From contig JAZNGG010000052.1 in NCBI GenBank assembly GCA_045576355.1, positions 51,936 to 115,935 of the forward strand: 64,000 bases of DNA, in the 5' to 3' direction. The translations under genes and the position numbers were made by a program. Origin of the DNA: Liminaster sp045576355 (GTDB lineage Bacteria > Bacteroidota > Bacteroidia > Bacteroidales > UBA3663). Positions 15,072 to 25,164 of this stretch are shown here, piece after piece (positions within the stretch are counted from its first letter, which is position 1; each line of letters starts with the position of its first letter). A model generated the notes under the pieces. That model was not told the origin of the DNA and ran no database searches. It worked only from the letters and a program-made list of their open reading frames with translations.

Positions 15072-16346
15072 TCATGCTTTGCGCACGTGCTTATATCGGA
15101 AGCTTACAGCAAATAATAGTGCTACGGCAAGGGCATAACCAGCAAAAATCAGCCAAGTGAGACTCCAGCCTTCCGCCACTGCAACTCCATTGCTCACCAC
15201 TCCTTGCGCATCCTTCATAGCCTGAGGAACATAAGTATTGACTACCGCTTGTGCGCCCAAAGTTCCGACTGTGGCACCAATGCCATTGGTCATAATCATA
15301 AACAATCCTTGTGCCGACGAACGCATCTCTCCACTAGTATTCTCATTTACATAAAGCGAACCGGAGATATTGAAAAAGTCAAACGCCACTCCATAGACAA
15401 TCATCGAAAGGATGAACATCCAAAGGCCGTCTCCAGGATTTCCAAGTCCAAAGAGGCCAAAACGAAGCACCCAAGCCAACATGGCAAACAGCATTACATT
15501 CTTGATACCAAAACGCTTCAAACAAAACGGTATCAGAAGAATACACAAAGTTTCAGATATTTGAGAAAGAGAAATCAATGCATTGGCATGATTGGCTCCA
15601 AACGTATCGGCAAACTCCGGAAGATTCTTAAACGAAGTGATAAATCCATTGGCAAAACCATTAGTAATCTGCAAAGAGACACCCAGCAACATAGAGAAAA
15701 TGAAGAAGAGTGCCATCTGACGACTCTTAAAAAGAGCGAATGCATCCAGACCCAACCGCTGTGTAAAACTCTTGCCTTCATTGGACTTGCTGACAGGGCA
15801 ATGTGGCAACGTTTGTGCATAGAAAGCCAAAAGAAGACCGAAAGAGGCACATTGGTAAAACTGCATATAGTTGCCTTGAAACCCAGCAAAGTCGCATATC
15901 CACATGGCTACAATAAATCCGATGGTACCAAATACTCGAATGGGCGGGAATGATTTTACAATATCAAACCCTCCTTGTTCCAGCGTGGTGTATGCCACAG
16001 AGTTGGAAAGTGCAAGTGTAGGCATATAGAATGCTACACTGAACGAATACATCACAAACATCGGCCAAAGTTGACCGGTCTGCCCAAACATCCCTGCACC
16101 GGCGATAAAAAGAGCAGCCAATCCATGACACAAACCAAGCAATCGCTGAGCCGGAATCAACTTGTCTGCAATTATGCCCATGATGGCTGGCATAAAGATT
16201 GAAACTATGCCTTGCATGGCATAAAAACCGCCGATCAAATCTCCATAACCTGCTTCGTAGAGATACCCTCCCATCGAAGTCAGATAAGACCCCCAAACAG
16301 CAAACTGGAGGAAATTCATAATGATGAGTTTGACTTTCAAATTCAT
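15072..16346 (-). CDS. MFS nucleoside-type permease (NupG/XapB family)
   Basis: 424 aa with about twelve hydrophobic segments. The start NFLQFAVWGSYLTSMGGYL and the segment MPAIMGIIADK match the nucleoside:proton symporter family of the major facilitator superfamily, common in Bacteroidetes. Located in the inner membrane; the likely substrate is a nucleoside, although family members in this phylum may take other small molecules. No nucleoside-catabolism gene is adjacent, so the substrate stays open. Confidence 0.8.
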   Translation of the reverse strand: MNLKVKLIIMNFLQFAVWGSYLTSMGGYLYEAGYGDLIGGFYAMQGIVSIFMPAIMGIIADKLIPAQRLLGLCHGLAALFIAGAGMFGQTGQLWPMFVMYSFSVAFYMPTLALSNSVAYTTLEQGGFDIVKSFPPIRVFGTIGFIVAMWICDFAGFQGNYMQFYQCASFGLLLAFYAQTLPHCPVSKSNEGKSFTQRLGLDAFALFKSRQMALFFIFSMLLGVSLQITNGFANGFITSFKNLPEFADTFGANHANALISLSQISETLCILLIPFCLKRFGIKNVMLFAMLAWVLRFGLFGLGNPGDGLWMFILSMIVYGVAFDFFNISGSLYVNENTSGEMRSSAQGLFMIMTNGIGATVGTLGAQAVVNTYVPQAMKDAQGVVSNGVAVAEGWSLTWLIFAGYALAVALLFAVSFRYKHVRKA

Positions 16347-16379
16347 ATATATAATTTTTGAAGGTTACTTACAAAGAAC

Positions 16380-16437
16380 AAAAGAAATGAAGTAATGGGT
16401 CACTCTATAAGAGTACTCGCAAGACTTCATTTCTTTT
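16380..16437 (-). terminator. Long hairpin after the DUF4301 gene
   Basis: Perfect 14-bp stem AAAAGAAATGAAGT (16380-16393) / ACTTCATTTCTTTT (16424-16437) with a 30-nt loop, ending in a T-rich arm on the minus strand. Sits between DUF4301 and the permease, both on the minus strand, so it probably separates two transcripts. Confidence 0.7.
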
Positions 16438-16454
16438 ATGTCTGATGATAATAT

Positions 16455-17978
16455 TTATTGATGCTGAGGTCGCAACAAGTCATTAACTGTCTTGACAGGA
16501 TTGAATGTCTCAATGGGGACTTCTACGAATACCGTAGTCCAATCAGACATAGCTCCATTCCACAAGCCCGGTAACTCTAAGGCCTTCAACTCGCGACCAT
16601 TTTTAGACTTATAGGAGATGAAACCGGTTTGTGGATCTACAAATTTGAGAAGGTCAAACGACTTGCCATTTCGATCTCTCACGGCACACACTAAATCCAC
16701 AGGATTGAAGTGTGTAGCGCTTTGGAATATTGTCTTCGAGTTAGAATCATCCATATTGATTTGCGAACTCTCCAAAATCTGGCAAGAGAATGTACCATCT
16801 TGATTTTTAGCTACGAATGGACCACCACCGGGTTCACCGACATTCTTAACCATGCCGCAAACTCGAATCGGACGATTCAGTTTCTGCTTGATGTATAAGG
16901 CCAACTCACTATCCTCTAACAATTTTGTGTCAGGATTCTTGATAAAGAGTTTAGTCTGAAGGAAATATAGCATTTCTATCAACTGTTCATGAGTATAATG
17001 TCCGGTCTCTAACAACTGGAGATAAGTGAAAATCTTTTGCTGGATGGAGACTAATACGCCACCTATGATTTGCTTATACTTAACTGTAGTGGGTTTCAAA
17101 CTATCCGGGACAACGTTGTCAATATTCTTAATAAAGATAACATCAGCATCGAGCTCATTAAGATTTTCAATCAATGCGCCATGACCACCGGGTCGGAACA
17201 AAAGGCTTCCATCATCGTCTCTAAATGGGGTGTTGTCCATGGCGGCAGCGATAGTGTCTGTCGAACTCTTTTGTACAGAGAATGAGATGTTATATTTCAC
17301 TGCATAACGTTTCTCATAAATAGCTTTGGTCTCTTCGGTCAATGCCTTGAATAACTCGATATGTTCGGGAGAGACCGTAAAATGAAGATTAACCTTTCCT
17401 TCTCCATTAGCAGCATATAAAGCACCTTCCACCAAATGCTCCTCTAAGGCCGCACGCACGACCCCTTGAGAGTAATGATGGAAAAGTAACAATCCTTTAG
17501 GCAAGCTACCATAATTCAAGCCCTTGGCAAGCAGTAAGTTTGAAACAATCGCTTTGTATTGTTTATCTTCCTGCAAAGCAGCGATGCCTTTGCCTTCATT
17601 TTTTAAACATGCGGCATCCAACTCATCATAAAAAGCAAATTTCTCAATTTCAGCAAAGAAAGTCTTCTCAAAATCAGTAGTGGGGACTTCGTAATCAGCG
17701 CTTAAAAACTCGAAAAGGTTTTTAAACATACGGCTTGCCGCACCGGATGCAGGAACAAATTTCAAGATTTGCTTATTGGCAGACAAGTATTTTGTCCATA
17801 GGTCCTGATAATAAATAGCAGCATCATCATCTATAGCAATTATGCCATGCTCCAAAGAAGCTGCACTTTTAAGTTCCAAATAAGGAAATCCTGTAACAAA
17901 CGAATTTAACTGAGAAGCAACCTTCTCCTCTGAAATGCCTTTCTTGGCTAAAACTTCAAGGTCTTGTTGTGTAAACAT
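16455..17978 (-). CDS. DUF4301 family protein
   Basis: 507 aa cytosolic protein matching the DUF4301 family, a conserved single-copy Bacteroidetes protein of unknown function. Visible hallmarks are FVPASGAASRMFK (about 75-87), DDDGSLLFRPGGHGALIENLNELDADVIFIKNIDN-type glycine-rich sequence (about 255-290), and NVGEPGGGPF. The glycine-rich and DGS motifs are reminiscent of nucleotide-sugar binding, but this is inference only. The sequence is complete at both ends. Confidence 0.85.
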   Translation of the reverse strand: MFTQQDLEVLAKKGISEEKVASQLNSFVTGFPYLELKSAASLEHGIIAIDDDAAIYYQDLWTKYLSANKQILKFVPASGAASRMFKNLFEFLSADYEVPTTDFEKTFFAEIEKFAFYDELDAACLKNEGKGIAALQEDKQYKAIVSNLLLAKGLNYGSLPKGLLLFHHYSQGVVRAALEEHLVEGALYAANGEGKVNLHFTVSPEHIELFKALTEETKAIYEKRYAVKYNISFSVQKSSTDTIAAAMDNTPFRDDDGSLLFRPGGHGALIENLNELDADVIFIKNIDNVVPDSLKPTTVKYKQIIGGVLVSIQQKIFTYLQLLETGHYTHEQLIEMLYFLQTKLFIKNPDTKLLEDSELALYIKQKLNRPIRVCGMVKNVGEPGGGPFVAKNQDGTFSCQILESSQINMDDSNSKTIFQSATHFNPVDLVCAVRDRNGKSFDLLKFVDPQTGFISYKSKNGRELKALELPGLWNGAMSDWTTVFVEVPIETFNPVKTVNDLLRPQHQ

Positions 17979-18137
17979 AATTCAGCGTTTTTATAATTGT
18001 TTTATTTCTATTCAAACAAAGATGTTGCGAAAATAAGTATTTTATTTGACTCTTTTATCATTTACCCCAAAAATGAATGAAAAAAAATCTACTTTCTCAA
18101 TTAAAAAGGGTAATAAAGTCTGTTTTTTCGATTAATT

Positions 18138-19739
18138 TTAAGACATCAGAGAGCCAACCAATGCTTCTGCCACGCGTTGTCCATCCATAGCTGCAGAGAC
18201 AATTCCACCGGCATAGCCTGCACCTTCACCACAAGGATATAATCCCCGGACACGAACATGATTTAAATTGTCTTTGTCTCGAGGGATTCGTACTGGCGAG
18301 GATGTTCTTGTTTCGGAAGCAATAAGCATAGCATCATTGGTCAAAAATCCTTTGGCTCTTTTGCCGAAATAACGAAAACCTTCTTGCAAGCGAGAAGTGA
18401 TAAATCGGGGCATCCAGAAGTGTAATGGAGAAGCGACGACCCCCGGGGCATAGGAGGACGGTGGAAGGAAAGATGAAAGACGACCATTTACAAAGTCTGC
18501 CATTCTTTGAGCCGGTGCTACCTGCGAATTTCCTCCATTTATCCATGTTTGTTGCTCTAAAGTCTCCTGAAGACATAATATCTCTATGGGTGTGCCTTTA
18601 TATCGTTCATCAATAGAAATCTGAGAAGAAATTTCCTGCATATCCTCCGGTCTGATTTCAACCACCATGGCTGCATTGGCCCATTTCGAACCGCGCAGAG
18701 AGGCAGACATCCCATTGACTACAACCTGCTCGGGACCGGTGGCAGAAGGGACAATTACACCTCCCGGACACATGCAAAACGAATAGACACCACGACCATT
18801 AGCCTGAGTGACAAAACTATACTCTGCCGGTGGCAAATACTCCCCTCTTCCTTTGGGGTTATGATACTGTATCTGATCAATCAACTTCTGAGGATGTTCC
18901 AGTCTCACCCCCATAGCAATTCCTTTGGATTCTAAAGCTATATCGTGAGCATAAAGCATCTTATATACATCGCGTGCCGAATGCCCTGTCGCCAATATAA
19001 CCGGGCCCTCGATGGTGGACCCATCTTTTAAGACGACACCTCGGACTCTCGGCTCATCTGTCGAAAGATTATGCACCAACAAGTCTGTCACACAAGAATT
19101 AAAATGGACTTCACCTCCACAACGCAATATCTCTTCGCGGATATTGGCAATGATGGCCGGCAAGCAATCTGTCCCAATATGAGGATGGGCATCGATAAGG
19201 ATATTTGGATTTGCACCGAACTGACAGAGCAGATGGAGTATCTCGTGAACATTGCCGCGTTTTTTAGAGCGTGTAAAGAGTTTACCATCTGAAAATGCTC
19301 CTGCCCCACCTTCGCCAAAGCAATAATTAGACTCCGGATCTACACTCTGTGTTCGCCCTATCGAAGCTACGTCTCGTCTTCGCTCCGTAACATTTTTACC
19401 TCTCTCTAATAGGATGGGCTTTACTCCGTGTTCGATGAGTTTTAAGCAGGCGAAGAGACCCGCAGGTCCAGCACCAACTACAATCGCAGACTTATCGCCA
19501 TTCACCTCGCGGTATTGTTTGATCTGATAAGAGAGTGACGGAGGCTGCTCATTGATATAAATTTCCAGATCGAGTTGTATCATTACCTGGCGCTGCCGGG
19601 CATCGACACTTTGATGCAGTGTCCGTATCCCCTGGATGGAATTAAAATCGAGGGCATAGGCCTCTGACAAATATCGTTTCAATAAGAGTGAATCCGACCA
19701 AACTTTCGGAAGGACTCTGGTTTTAATATTCTTAATCAC
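18138..19739 (-). CDS. NAD(P)/FAD-dependent oxidoreductase (COG2509 type)
   Basis: 533 aa. The dinucleotide-binding motif is VVGAGPAGLFACLKL (about 86-100), followed by ERGKNVTERRRDV. Further FAD-contact segments are CFGEGGAGAFSDGKLFTR, ILATGHSARDVY, and the C-terminal LYPCGEGAGYAGGIVSAAMDG. An N-terminal region of about 85 residues precedes the FAD domain, as in the COG2509 uncharacterised FAD-dependent dehydrogenases. Substrate unknown. Stands alone between radA and DUF4301. Confidence 0.85.
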   Translation of the reverse strand: MIKNIKTRVLPKVWSDSLLLKRYLSEAYALDFNSIQGIRTLHQSVDARQRQVMIQLDLEIYINEQPPSLSYQIKQYREVNGDKSAIVVGAGPAGLFACLKLIEHGVKPILLERGKNVTERRRDVASIGRTQSVDPESNYCFGEGGAGAFSDGKLFTRSKKRGNVHEILHLLCQFGANPNILIDAHPHIGTDCLPAIIANIREEILRCGGEVHFNSCVTDLLVHNLSTDEPRVRGVVLKDGSTIEGPVILATGHSARDVYKMLYAHDIALESKGIAMGVRLEHPQKLIDQIQYHNPKGRGEYLPPAEYSFVTQANGRGVYSFCMCPGGVIVPSATGPEQVVVNGMSASLRGSKWANAAMVVEIRPEDMQEISSQISIDERYKGTPIEILCLQETLEQQTWINGGNSQVAPAQRMADFVNGRLSSFLPPSSYAPGVVASPLHFWMPRFITSRLQEGFRYFGKRAKGFLTNDAMLIASETRTSSPVRIPRDKDNLNHVRVRGLYPCGEGAGYAGGIVSAAMDGQRVAEALVGSLMS

Positions 19740-19902
19740 GAAAACAAATTTTACTAAAACAGAAGGATAATCAATCGGTTACTGCTATTACTCAAAAAGA
19801 CAATCAATCTTTTAGGACAATTACCCCAAAGAATTATCCATCAAAATAAAACATTGTCAATCGACTAAAACAAAACTTGTGTTACATATAGTACTACATT
19901 AG

Positions 19903-21303
19903 CTATGCAAAAAGAAGGCGAAACGCTTCATCAACCTTGGCTACAGGACAAATCTCGATATTTAATCGATTTTGATTAATCGATTTCAGACCCACATTAG
20001 GAATCAAAATACGATTAAAGCCCAACTTTTCTGCTTCTTGTATGCGTTGCTCTATACGGCTTACGGGACGAATTTCACCGGAAAGCCCTATTTCTCCCGT
20101 CATACAAGTCTGTAAACCGATGGCCATATCCATGTTTGAAGATAGTATGGAGGAGATAACAGCTAAATCCATTGCCGGATCATTGACACGCAGCCCGCCG
20201 GCAATGTTGAGAAAGACATCTTTTTGTCCTAATTTAAACCCGACACGTTTTTCAAGCACTGCCAATAACATATTGAGCCGTCGTGCATCAAAGCCTGTAG
20301 TCGAACGCATCGGTGTCGCATAGGCTGAAGTGCTGACCAAAGCCTGTGTTTCAATCAGGAATGGGCGTACTCCCTCGATGGCTGCAGCTATGGCAATGCC
20401 ACTCAAACCAATATGGCGATTACTCAAAAGCAGTTCAGAGGGATTTTTTACCATACGCAAACCATCTGCCAGCATTTCGTATATGCCTAACTCAGATGTG
20501 CTGCCAAATCGGTTTTTTATGGCACGTAAGATGCGGTACATATAGTGCTGGTCTCCCTCAAACTGGATGACGGCATCCACGATGTGTTCGAGTACTTTGG
20601 GGCCTGCCAGTGCTCCCTCTTTAGTGATATGTCCGATAAGGATTACAGGTGTTCCACTCTCTTTGGCATATTTCAGTATGCGAGATGCACATTCTCTCAC
20701 CTGCCCTACACTTCCGGCTGAAGATTCCAGATCATCTGATGCTATGGTCTGAATGGAATCAATAATTACGAGGTCAGGATCAGTCTTGGATATGTGATTA
20801 AAAATCTCATCCAGAGATGTTTCACATACGATGTAGCAGTTGTCATTAAGCTTTGTGTTATTACCGGCCTCATTATTATTAGAGATACGTTCAGCTCGCA
20901 TTTTCAGCTGCTGTGCACTCTCTTCACCGGAAACATATAAGACTGTATTGTCAGTCAGTCGCATGACTGTCTGCAAAATGAGGGTGGACTTTCCGATGCC
21001 GGGGTCACCACCTAACAATACGAGCGAACCGGCTACTAGGCCTCCACCAAGAACACGATTCAGCTCCTCATCGCGCATATCGATACGAGCCTCTTCTCGC
21101 AGTTCGATTTCCGAAAGGCGACGAGGGGCTTCTGCTTGACCTGATAATTTCAGCATGGCACCTGTGCGTCTTGTAGCATTATTACCGACAGAGACCTTTT
21201 CCTCGACACATGTTCCCCATTCACCACACGAAGGGCATTTCCCAAACCATTTCGGTTGGTCCTGGCCGCAGGAGCTACATAGATAAACCGTCTTTTGTTT
21301 CAT
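19903..21303 (-). CDS. radA: DNA repair protein RadA (Sms)
   Basis: 466 aa, full length. Order of parts: N-terminal zinc ribbon with Cys 9, 12, 23, 26 (CSSCG...CPSCG); RecA-like ATPase with Walker A GGDPGIGKST (about 98-107); the RadA signature KNRFG (263-267); and a C-terminal Lon-protease-like domain. It promotes branch migration of recombination intermediates. A plausible minus-strand promoter precedes it (TATCTTCG at 21323-21330 with TTG at 21349-21351, 18-nt spacing). Confidence 0.96.
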   Translation of the reverse strand: MKQKTVYLCSSCGQDQPKWFGKCPSCGEWGTCVEEKVSVGNNATRRTGAMLKLSGQAEAPRRLSEIELREEARIDMRDEELNRVLGGGLVAGSLVLLGGDPGIGKSTLILQTVMRLTDNTVLYVSGEESAQQLKMRAERISNNNEAGNNTKLNDNCYIVCETSLDEIFNHISKTDPDLVIIDSIQTIASDDLESSAGSVGQVRECASRILKYAKESGTPVILIGHITKEGALAGPKVLEHIVDAVIQFEGDQHYMYRILRAIKNRFGSTSELGIYEMLADGLRMVKNPSELLLSNRHIGLSGIAIAAAIEGVRPFLIETQALVSTSAYATPMRSTTGFDARRLNMLLAVLEKRVGFKLGQKDVFLNIAGGLRVNDPAMDLAVISSILSSNMDMAIGLQTCMTGEIGLSGEIRPVSRIEQRIQEAEKLGFNRILIPNVGLKSINQNRLNIEICPVAKVDEAFRLLFA

Positions 21304-21620
21304 CTCTTATGTTATTTTGCAGCGAAGATAATAAAAATAGTAGAAAAACAAGAATAAATCTTTAATTATAATTTAGATCTACTCTCTTCATGTCCCATCT
21401 GCTTTAATCATTATCCCTTGGTCCAAGGATTACTGCCATGACCCAATAACGTGTTAAATATCATATTTCTATAACTGAATTACATTATTTACCTCCATTT
21501 TTACCTTTTATTTATAAAAAATATCTATTTTTGCAAACTAAAGCAATGCTTAGATCAAGTTATATACACATCTGAACTAAATTATTTCCTAAGCACACAA
21601 TATTTTACTTTTTAAATAAT
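21304..21620. other. Divergent gap between radA and the GH43 gene
   Basis: About 317 nt with no gene. It holds the radA promoter on the minus strand near 21323-21351 and, for the GH43 gene, a TATTTTTG box at 21526-21533 without a clear TTG partner. Nothing else is evident. Confidence 0.6.
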
Positions 21621-23360
21621 ATGAAAAACCTGTTTTTGAAAAGCGCCATTACAGCCTCTCTATTTGTTGTAGGCGCAATCTCGATGGCACAAGCGCCATC
21701 AGCGACATGGAATCCCAATGTTGGTAAAAACATGTATCGCAACCCGATCATCAATGCGGACTACAGCGACCCGGATGTGTGTCGTGTCGGGGAGGATTTT
21801 TACATGACCTCCTCCTCGTTCAATTGTTTCCCGGGATTGCAAATATTGCATTCTACAGATTTGGTTAACTGGGAAATTATCGGAGCTGCTCTGACAGACT
21901 ACTATCCGGGTGAGGAATGGGCGCAAGCTGTCCAGCATGGCAATGCCGTATGGGCCCCCTCCATCCGATATCACAACGGAGAGTTTTACATCTATTTTGG
22001 AGATCCGGACAGAGGACTCTTTATGACTAAAACCAAAGACCCTCGCGGCACTTGGGACACACTGACCATGGTGATGCCGGGCAAAGGCTTGATCGATTGT
22101 TGTCCGCTTTGGGATGAAGATGGCAAAGCATACCTCTCACACGGATGTGCGGGAAGTCGTGCCGGTGTAAAAAGTGTTTTGTTTGTTGCACCGATGTCTC
22201 CCGATGGCACCAAAATCATAGGCCCGAGTCGAATCGTTTATGATGGTCATGAGACACAGCCGACGATCGAGGGCACTAAGTTCTATAAGCGTAACGGATA
22301 TTACTACATCATGAGCCCCGCCGGCGGTGTGCCGACAGGATGGCAAGTGGTGCTCCGCTCAAAAAATCCTTATGGACCTTTCGAAGAAAAAGTTGTCTTG
22401 GCCCAAGGTAAGAGCAACACCAATGGCCCTCACCAAGGGGCATGGGTAGATACTCCCGCAGGCGAAGACTGGTTTTTACACTTCCAGGACAAAGATGCAT
22501 ACGGACGTGTCGTACACCTTCAGCCGATGACATGGAAAGAAGACTGGCCTGTGATCGGTGTAGATAAAGACGGTGATGGGTGCGGCGATGCTGTAGAGAA
22601 GTATAAAAAGCCCAACCTCAAACCGATGCCCAACGTACAGCCCTCTGAAAATGACGAGTTTGACACATTCGGACTTGGTCTGCAATGGCAATGGCATGGA
22701 CCATACAGCCACTATTGGTATTATACTGATGCCAACAATAGCCGTTTGAGACTTTACTGCACTGAAAATCGTCCCAACTATAAGAACCTTAGCGACTGTC
22801 CCAACCTGCTGCTACAGAAGTTGCCGGCAGAGGATTTCACGGTTACAGCCAAAGTTAAGTTCACCTCCAATCCAGACTTCAAGCCTAAAGGGGAAAACGG
22901 AGGTCTTATAATGATGGGACAAGATTATGCCGCACTTAAAGTCGTAGATACAGCAGAGGGATATGTGCTGCAATACGTCACATGTGAAAATGCCCTCAAA
23001 GGTAAAGCCGAAAAAGTGATCGCCTCTGTAAATCTTAAATCAGAGAAAGGCCAAGACCCTTATACCATCAAATATGCATCTACCACCGTTCCGATGCGTT
23101 TGCCTGCTGCGCGTATAAGCACCGAAGACCTTTACCTTCGCGTCGTAGTCAAGGGGGAACAACGCAAAAACAACGTAAATGCCACAAAATGCAAATTCTA
23201 TTATAGCACAGATGGCAAAAAATTCACCCCTATCGGGGAAGATTTCATCGCTCTTCCGGGCAAATGGATTGGTGCAAAAGTCGGATTTTTCAGTTGTCGT
23301 CCCGGCACCAAAAACGATAGCGGATGGTTGGACGTTGATTACATCCGTTTCACACGATAA
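21621..23360 (+). CDS. Secreted GH43 glycosidase (beta-xylosidase / arabinofuranosidase type)
   Basis: 579 aa with a signal peptide (about 1-23, ending SMAQA). The GH43 propeller spans about 35-335: catalytic base in NADYSDPDV (Asp about 50), pKa-modulating Asp about 160 in LIDCCPLWDEDG, and general acid Glu about 217 in TIEGTKFYKRNGYYYI. Residues about 345-579 form the concanavalin-like beta-sandwich common in GH43 xylosidases. Expected to release xylose or arabinose from xylan oligosaccharides in the periplasm or outside. Monocistronic, ending in a strong hairpin. Confidence 0.92.
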   Translation: MKNLFLKSAITASLFVVGAISMAQAPSATWNPNVGKNMYRNPIINADYSDPDVCRVGEDFYMTSSSFNCFPGLQILHSTDLVNWEIIGAALTDYYPGEEWAQAVQHGNAVWAPSIRYHNGEFYIYFGDPDRGLFMTKTKDPRGTWDTLTMVMPGKGLIDCCPLWDEDGKAYLSHGCAGSRAGVKSVLFVAPMSPDGTKIIGPSRIVYDGHETQPTIEGTKFYKRNGYYYIMSPAGGVPTGWQVVLRSKNPYGPFEEKVVLAQGKSNTNGPHQGAWVDTPAGEDWFLHFQDKDAYGRVVHLQPMTWKEDWPVIGVDKDGDGCGDAVEKYKKPNLKPMPNVQPSENDEFDTFGLGLQWQWHGPYSHYWYYTDANNSRLRLYCTENRPNYKNLSDCPNLLLQKLPAEDFTVTAKVKFTSNPDFKPKGENGGLIMMGQDYAALKVVDTAEGYVLQYVTCENALKGKAEKVIASVNLKSEKGQDPYTIKYASTTVPMRLPAARISTEDLYLRVVVKGEQRKNNVNATKCKFYYSTDGKKFTPIGEDFIALPGKWIGAKVGFFSCRPGTKNDSGWLDVDYIRFTR

Positions 23361-23387
23361 TCTCCTAACGTCTTAAATTAGATTTTG

Positions 23388-23419
23388 TGCGGCATTACAT
23401 CTTAGTGTGTAGTGCCGCA
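23388..23419 (+). terminator. Hairpin terminator of the GH43 gene
   Basis: 12-bp stem TGCGGCATTACA/TGTAGTGCCGCA (one T-G pair), loop 8 nt, followed by TTTCATTT; 27 nt after the stop. Confidence 0.75.
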
Positions 23420-23689
23420 TTTCATTTATGTAATGAAGCCCAGACTTGACCTGTCAGAGTAATCACATTGGATTTATATGCAGATTTATCCTAATTACAT
23501 TCTCATGAGTTTTATGCCATCAGCGAGCCCTATCCAGTTTCCCAAACCTCAGTAGCTAATGCTCTCTGCCTACTATAGGGAGGCTGAAGTAGTGAGTATA
23601 TTTCAAACATATTTATACACTGATATTTCTATCTCTTGATTCTGGAAGAAACCTCTCTCATCGGGCTAAAAACAGGCTAAAAATGCCCA

Positions 23690-23860
23690 ATATTTTTCAT
23701 CGCGTATAAAACAGAATTTTATCACGTAGAAATTCAAACTTCATCGTGATGTAGTTTTATCTCTGTCGCGTGGCATAAAATCCGTCTATTTACCGCCTCT
23801 TTTTTAGGCTCTGCGCACAAGTGTAAAAATGTATATTTAGCGCATATTTATTGCGTTCGC
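23690..23860. repeat. Diverged dispersed repeat, copy A
   Basis: Contains TTCATCGCGTA..AAACAGAATT, then a second CGCGTA-like word and CATCGTGATGTAGTTTTATCTCT, in the same order and spacing as 38075-38250. Identity looks near 80 percent over about 75 bp and fades after that. Short CATCGCG(T/A) words recur within it. Confidence 0.75.
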
Positions 23861-23939
23861 AATTATAATAATCCGAATATGAAATCAGACGCATATAGAG
23901 ATGATAAAAAGTTGGAAATTATTATTACCACACACCATC

Positions 23940-23978
23940 AAAAAAAACTCCCAAAAGTCTAATGACAGACTCTCGGGA
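23940..23978 (-). terminator. Terminator of trmB-mrp-ansA
   Basis: On the minus strand, CTCCC and AGTCT pair with AGACT and GGGAG around a small loop, followed by seven to eight T. Located 38 nt after the ansA stop. Confidence 0.85.
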
Positions 23979-24016
23979 GGCTTAACACAGATTTATTAGT
24001 TAGACACCAGTATTAT

Positions 24017-25123
24017 TTACTCTGTCGTCCATTGCAACGATCGGCTATTCATCTCTCCGGCAATCGGCTTTAACATTAAAGCCTTAACCTCTTCCGAACT
24101 ATAGCCTTCTCCTAAAAGGAACATAAGTTTCGTAATAGTGGCTTCGATAGTCATATCAGCCGCACCTATAACCCCTATTTTTTCCATACGTGATCCGGCA
24201 TCATATCTCGCCATCTCTACTTGACCTCCAATGCATTGAGAAACATTGACTATGACAATCCCCCTTTCGATAGCCTCCTTAAGCGAATTGATAAACCAGT
24301 CTGCAGTCATCGCATTGCCCGTGCCGAAACTCTCCAATACGACTCCACGAACATCCGGAGTGTTAAGGATGGCATCGACTGTCAGTTTGGATATGCCGGG
24401 AAACAATTTGAGGATGGTCACCGCAGAGCTCATATTATAATGAGGCAATAAAGGCAAGTGGTCTTGTCTATAGCGAATGTAGTGATGAGCATAATTGATA
24501 TGAACACCTATCTCTGCGATGGCAGGGTAATTAGGCGAGTGGAATGCAGCAAATTGCTCCGCATTAAACTTCTTCGAACGATTACCCCTCAATAGCACAG
24601 ACTGAAAATATATGCACACTTCGGGAACCATGGAAAAGCCAATTCGATCTCTCGCAGCAGCGATCTCTATGGCAGTAATCAAATTCTCTCTCCCATCAGT
24701 CCGTAAAACCCCAATAGGCAATTGCGAACCGGTCAGAACCACAGGCTTGGAAAGATTTTCCAGCATATAACTCAACGCCGATGCCGTATAGGCCATCGTG
24801 TCTGTCCCATGCAGCACCACAAAGCCTTCATATAGGTCATAAGAATCGACTATCGTACGAACGATTCGCTCCCAATGTTCAGGCATTACGTTGCTCGAAT
24901 CTATCGGAGGGTCAAATTGCACCGTGCCGTATGAAACATTAAGAAGTTCCAACTCCGGAAGGTGAGATTTGAGATGGGCAAAATTGAGTGGCTCATGGGC
25001 ATGAGTCACCGGATTCTCCATCATACCGATTGTTCCACCTGTATAGATGATCAATACACGCGGCACACTGTTGTCCTTTTTTGAGACTGAAAACGAGGAG
25101 TGACTGATGTAGTCCAAAGGCAA
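24017..25123 (-). CDS. ansA: Type I L-asparaginase
   Basis: 368 aa. Hydrolyses L-asparagine to aspartate and ammonia. The two catalytic threonine regions are visible: YTGGTIGMMEN (about 28-38) and VLHGTDTMAYTASALSYML (about 103-121). No signal peptide is evident, which fits the cytosolic type I enzyme rather than the periplasmic type II. Third gene of a probable trmB-mrp-ansA operon, 41 nt after mrp. Confidence 0.92.
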   Translation of the reverse strand: MPLDYISHSSFSVSKKDNSVPRVLIIYTGGTIGMMENPVTHAHEPLNFAHLKSHLPELELLNVSYGTVQFDPPIDSSNVMPEHWERIVRTIVDSYDLYEGFVVLHGTDTMAYTASALSYMLENLSKPVVLTGSQLPIGVLRTDGRENLITAIEIAAARDRIGFSMVPEVCIYFQSVLLRGNRSKKFNAEQFAAFHSPNYPAIAEIGVHINYAHHYIRYRQDHLPLLPHYNMSSAVTILKLFPGISKLTVDAILNTPDVRGVVLESFGTGNAMTADWFINSLKEAIERGIVIVNVSQCIGGQVEMARYDAGSRMEKIGVIGAADMTIEATITKLMFLLGEGYSSEEVKALMLKPIAGEMNSRSLQWTTE

Positions 25124-25164
25124 TAAAATTATTGGGGGTTAAAACTACTTGAAATAATATAACT

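Larger units (their letters stand above)
23361..24016. other. Gap between GH43 and asparaginase genes
   Basis: 656 nt with no gene. Contains the terminators of both converging genes (23388-23419 and 23940-23978) and, between them, a diverged repeat (23690-23860) also found near 38.1 kb. Confidence 0.7.
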
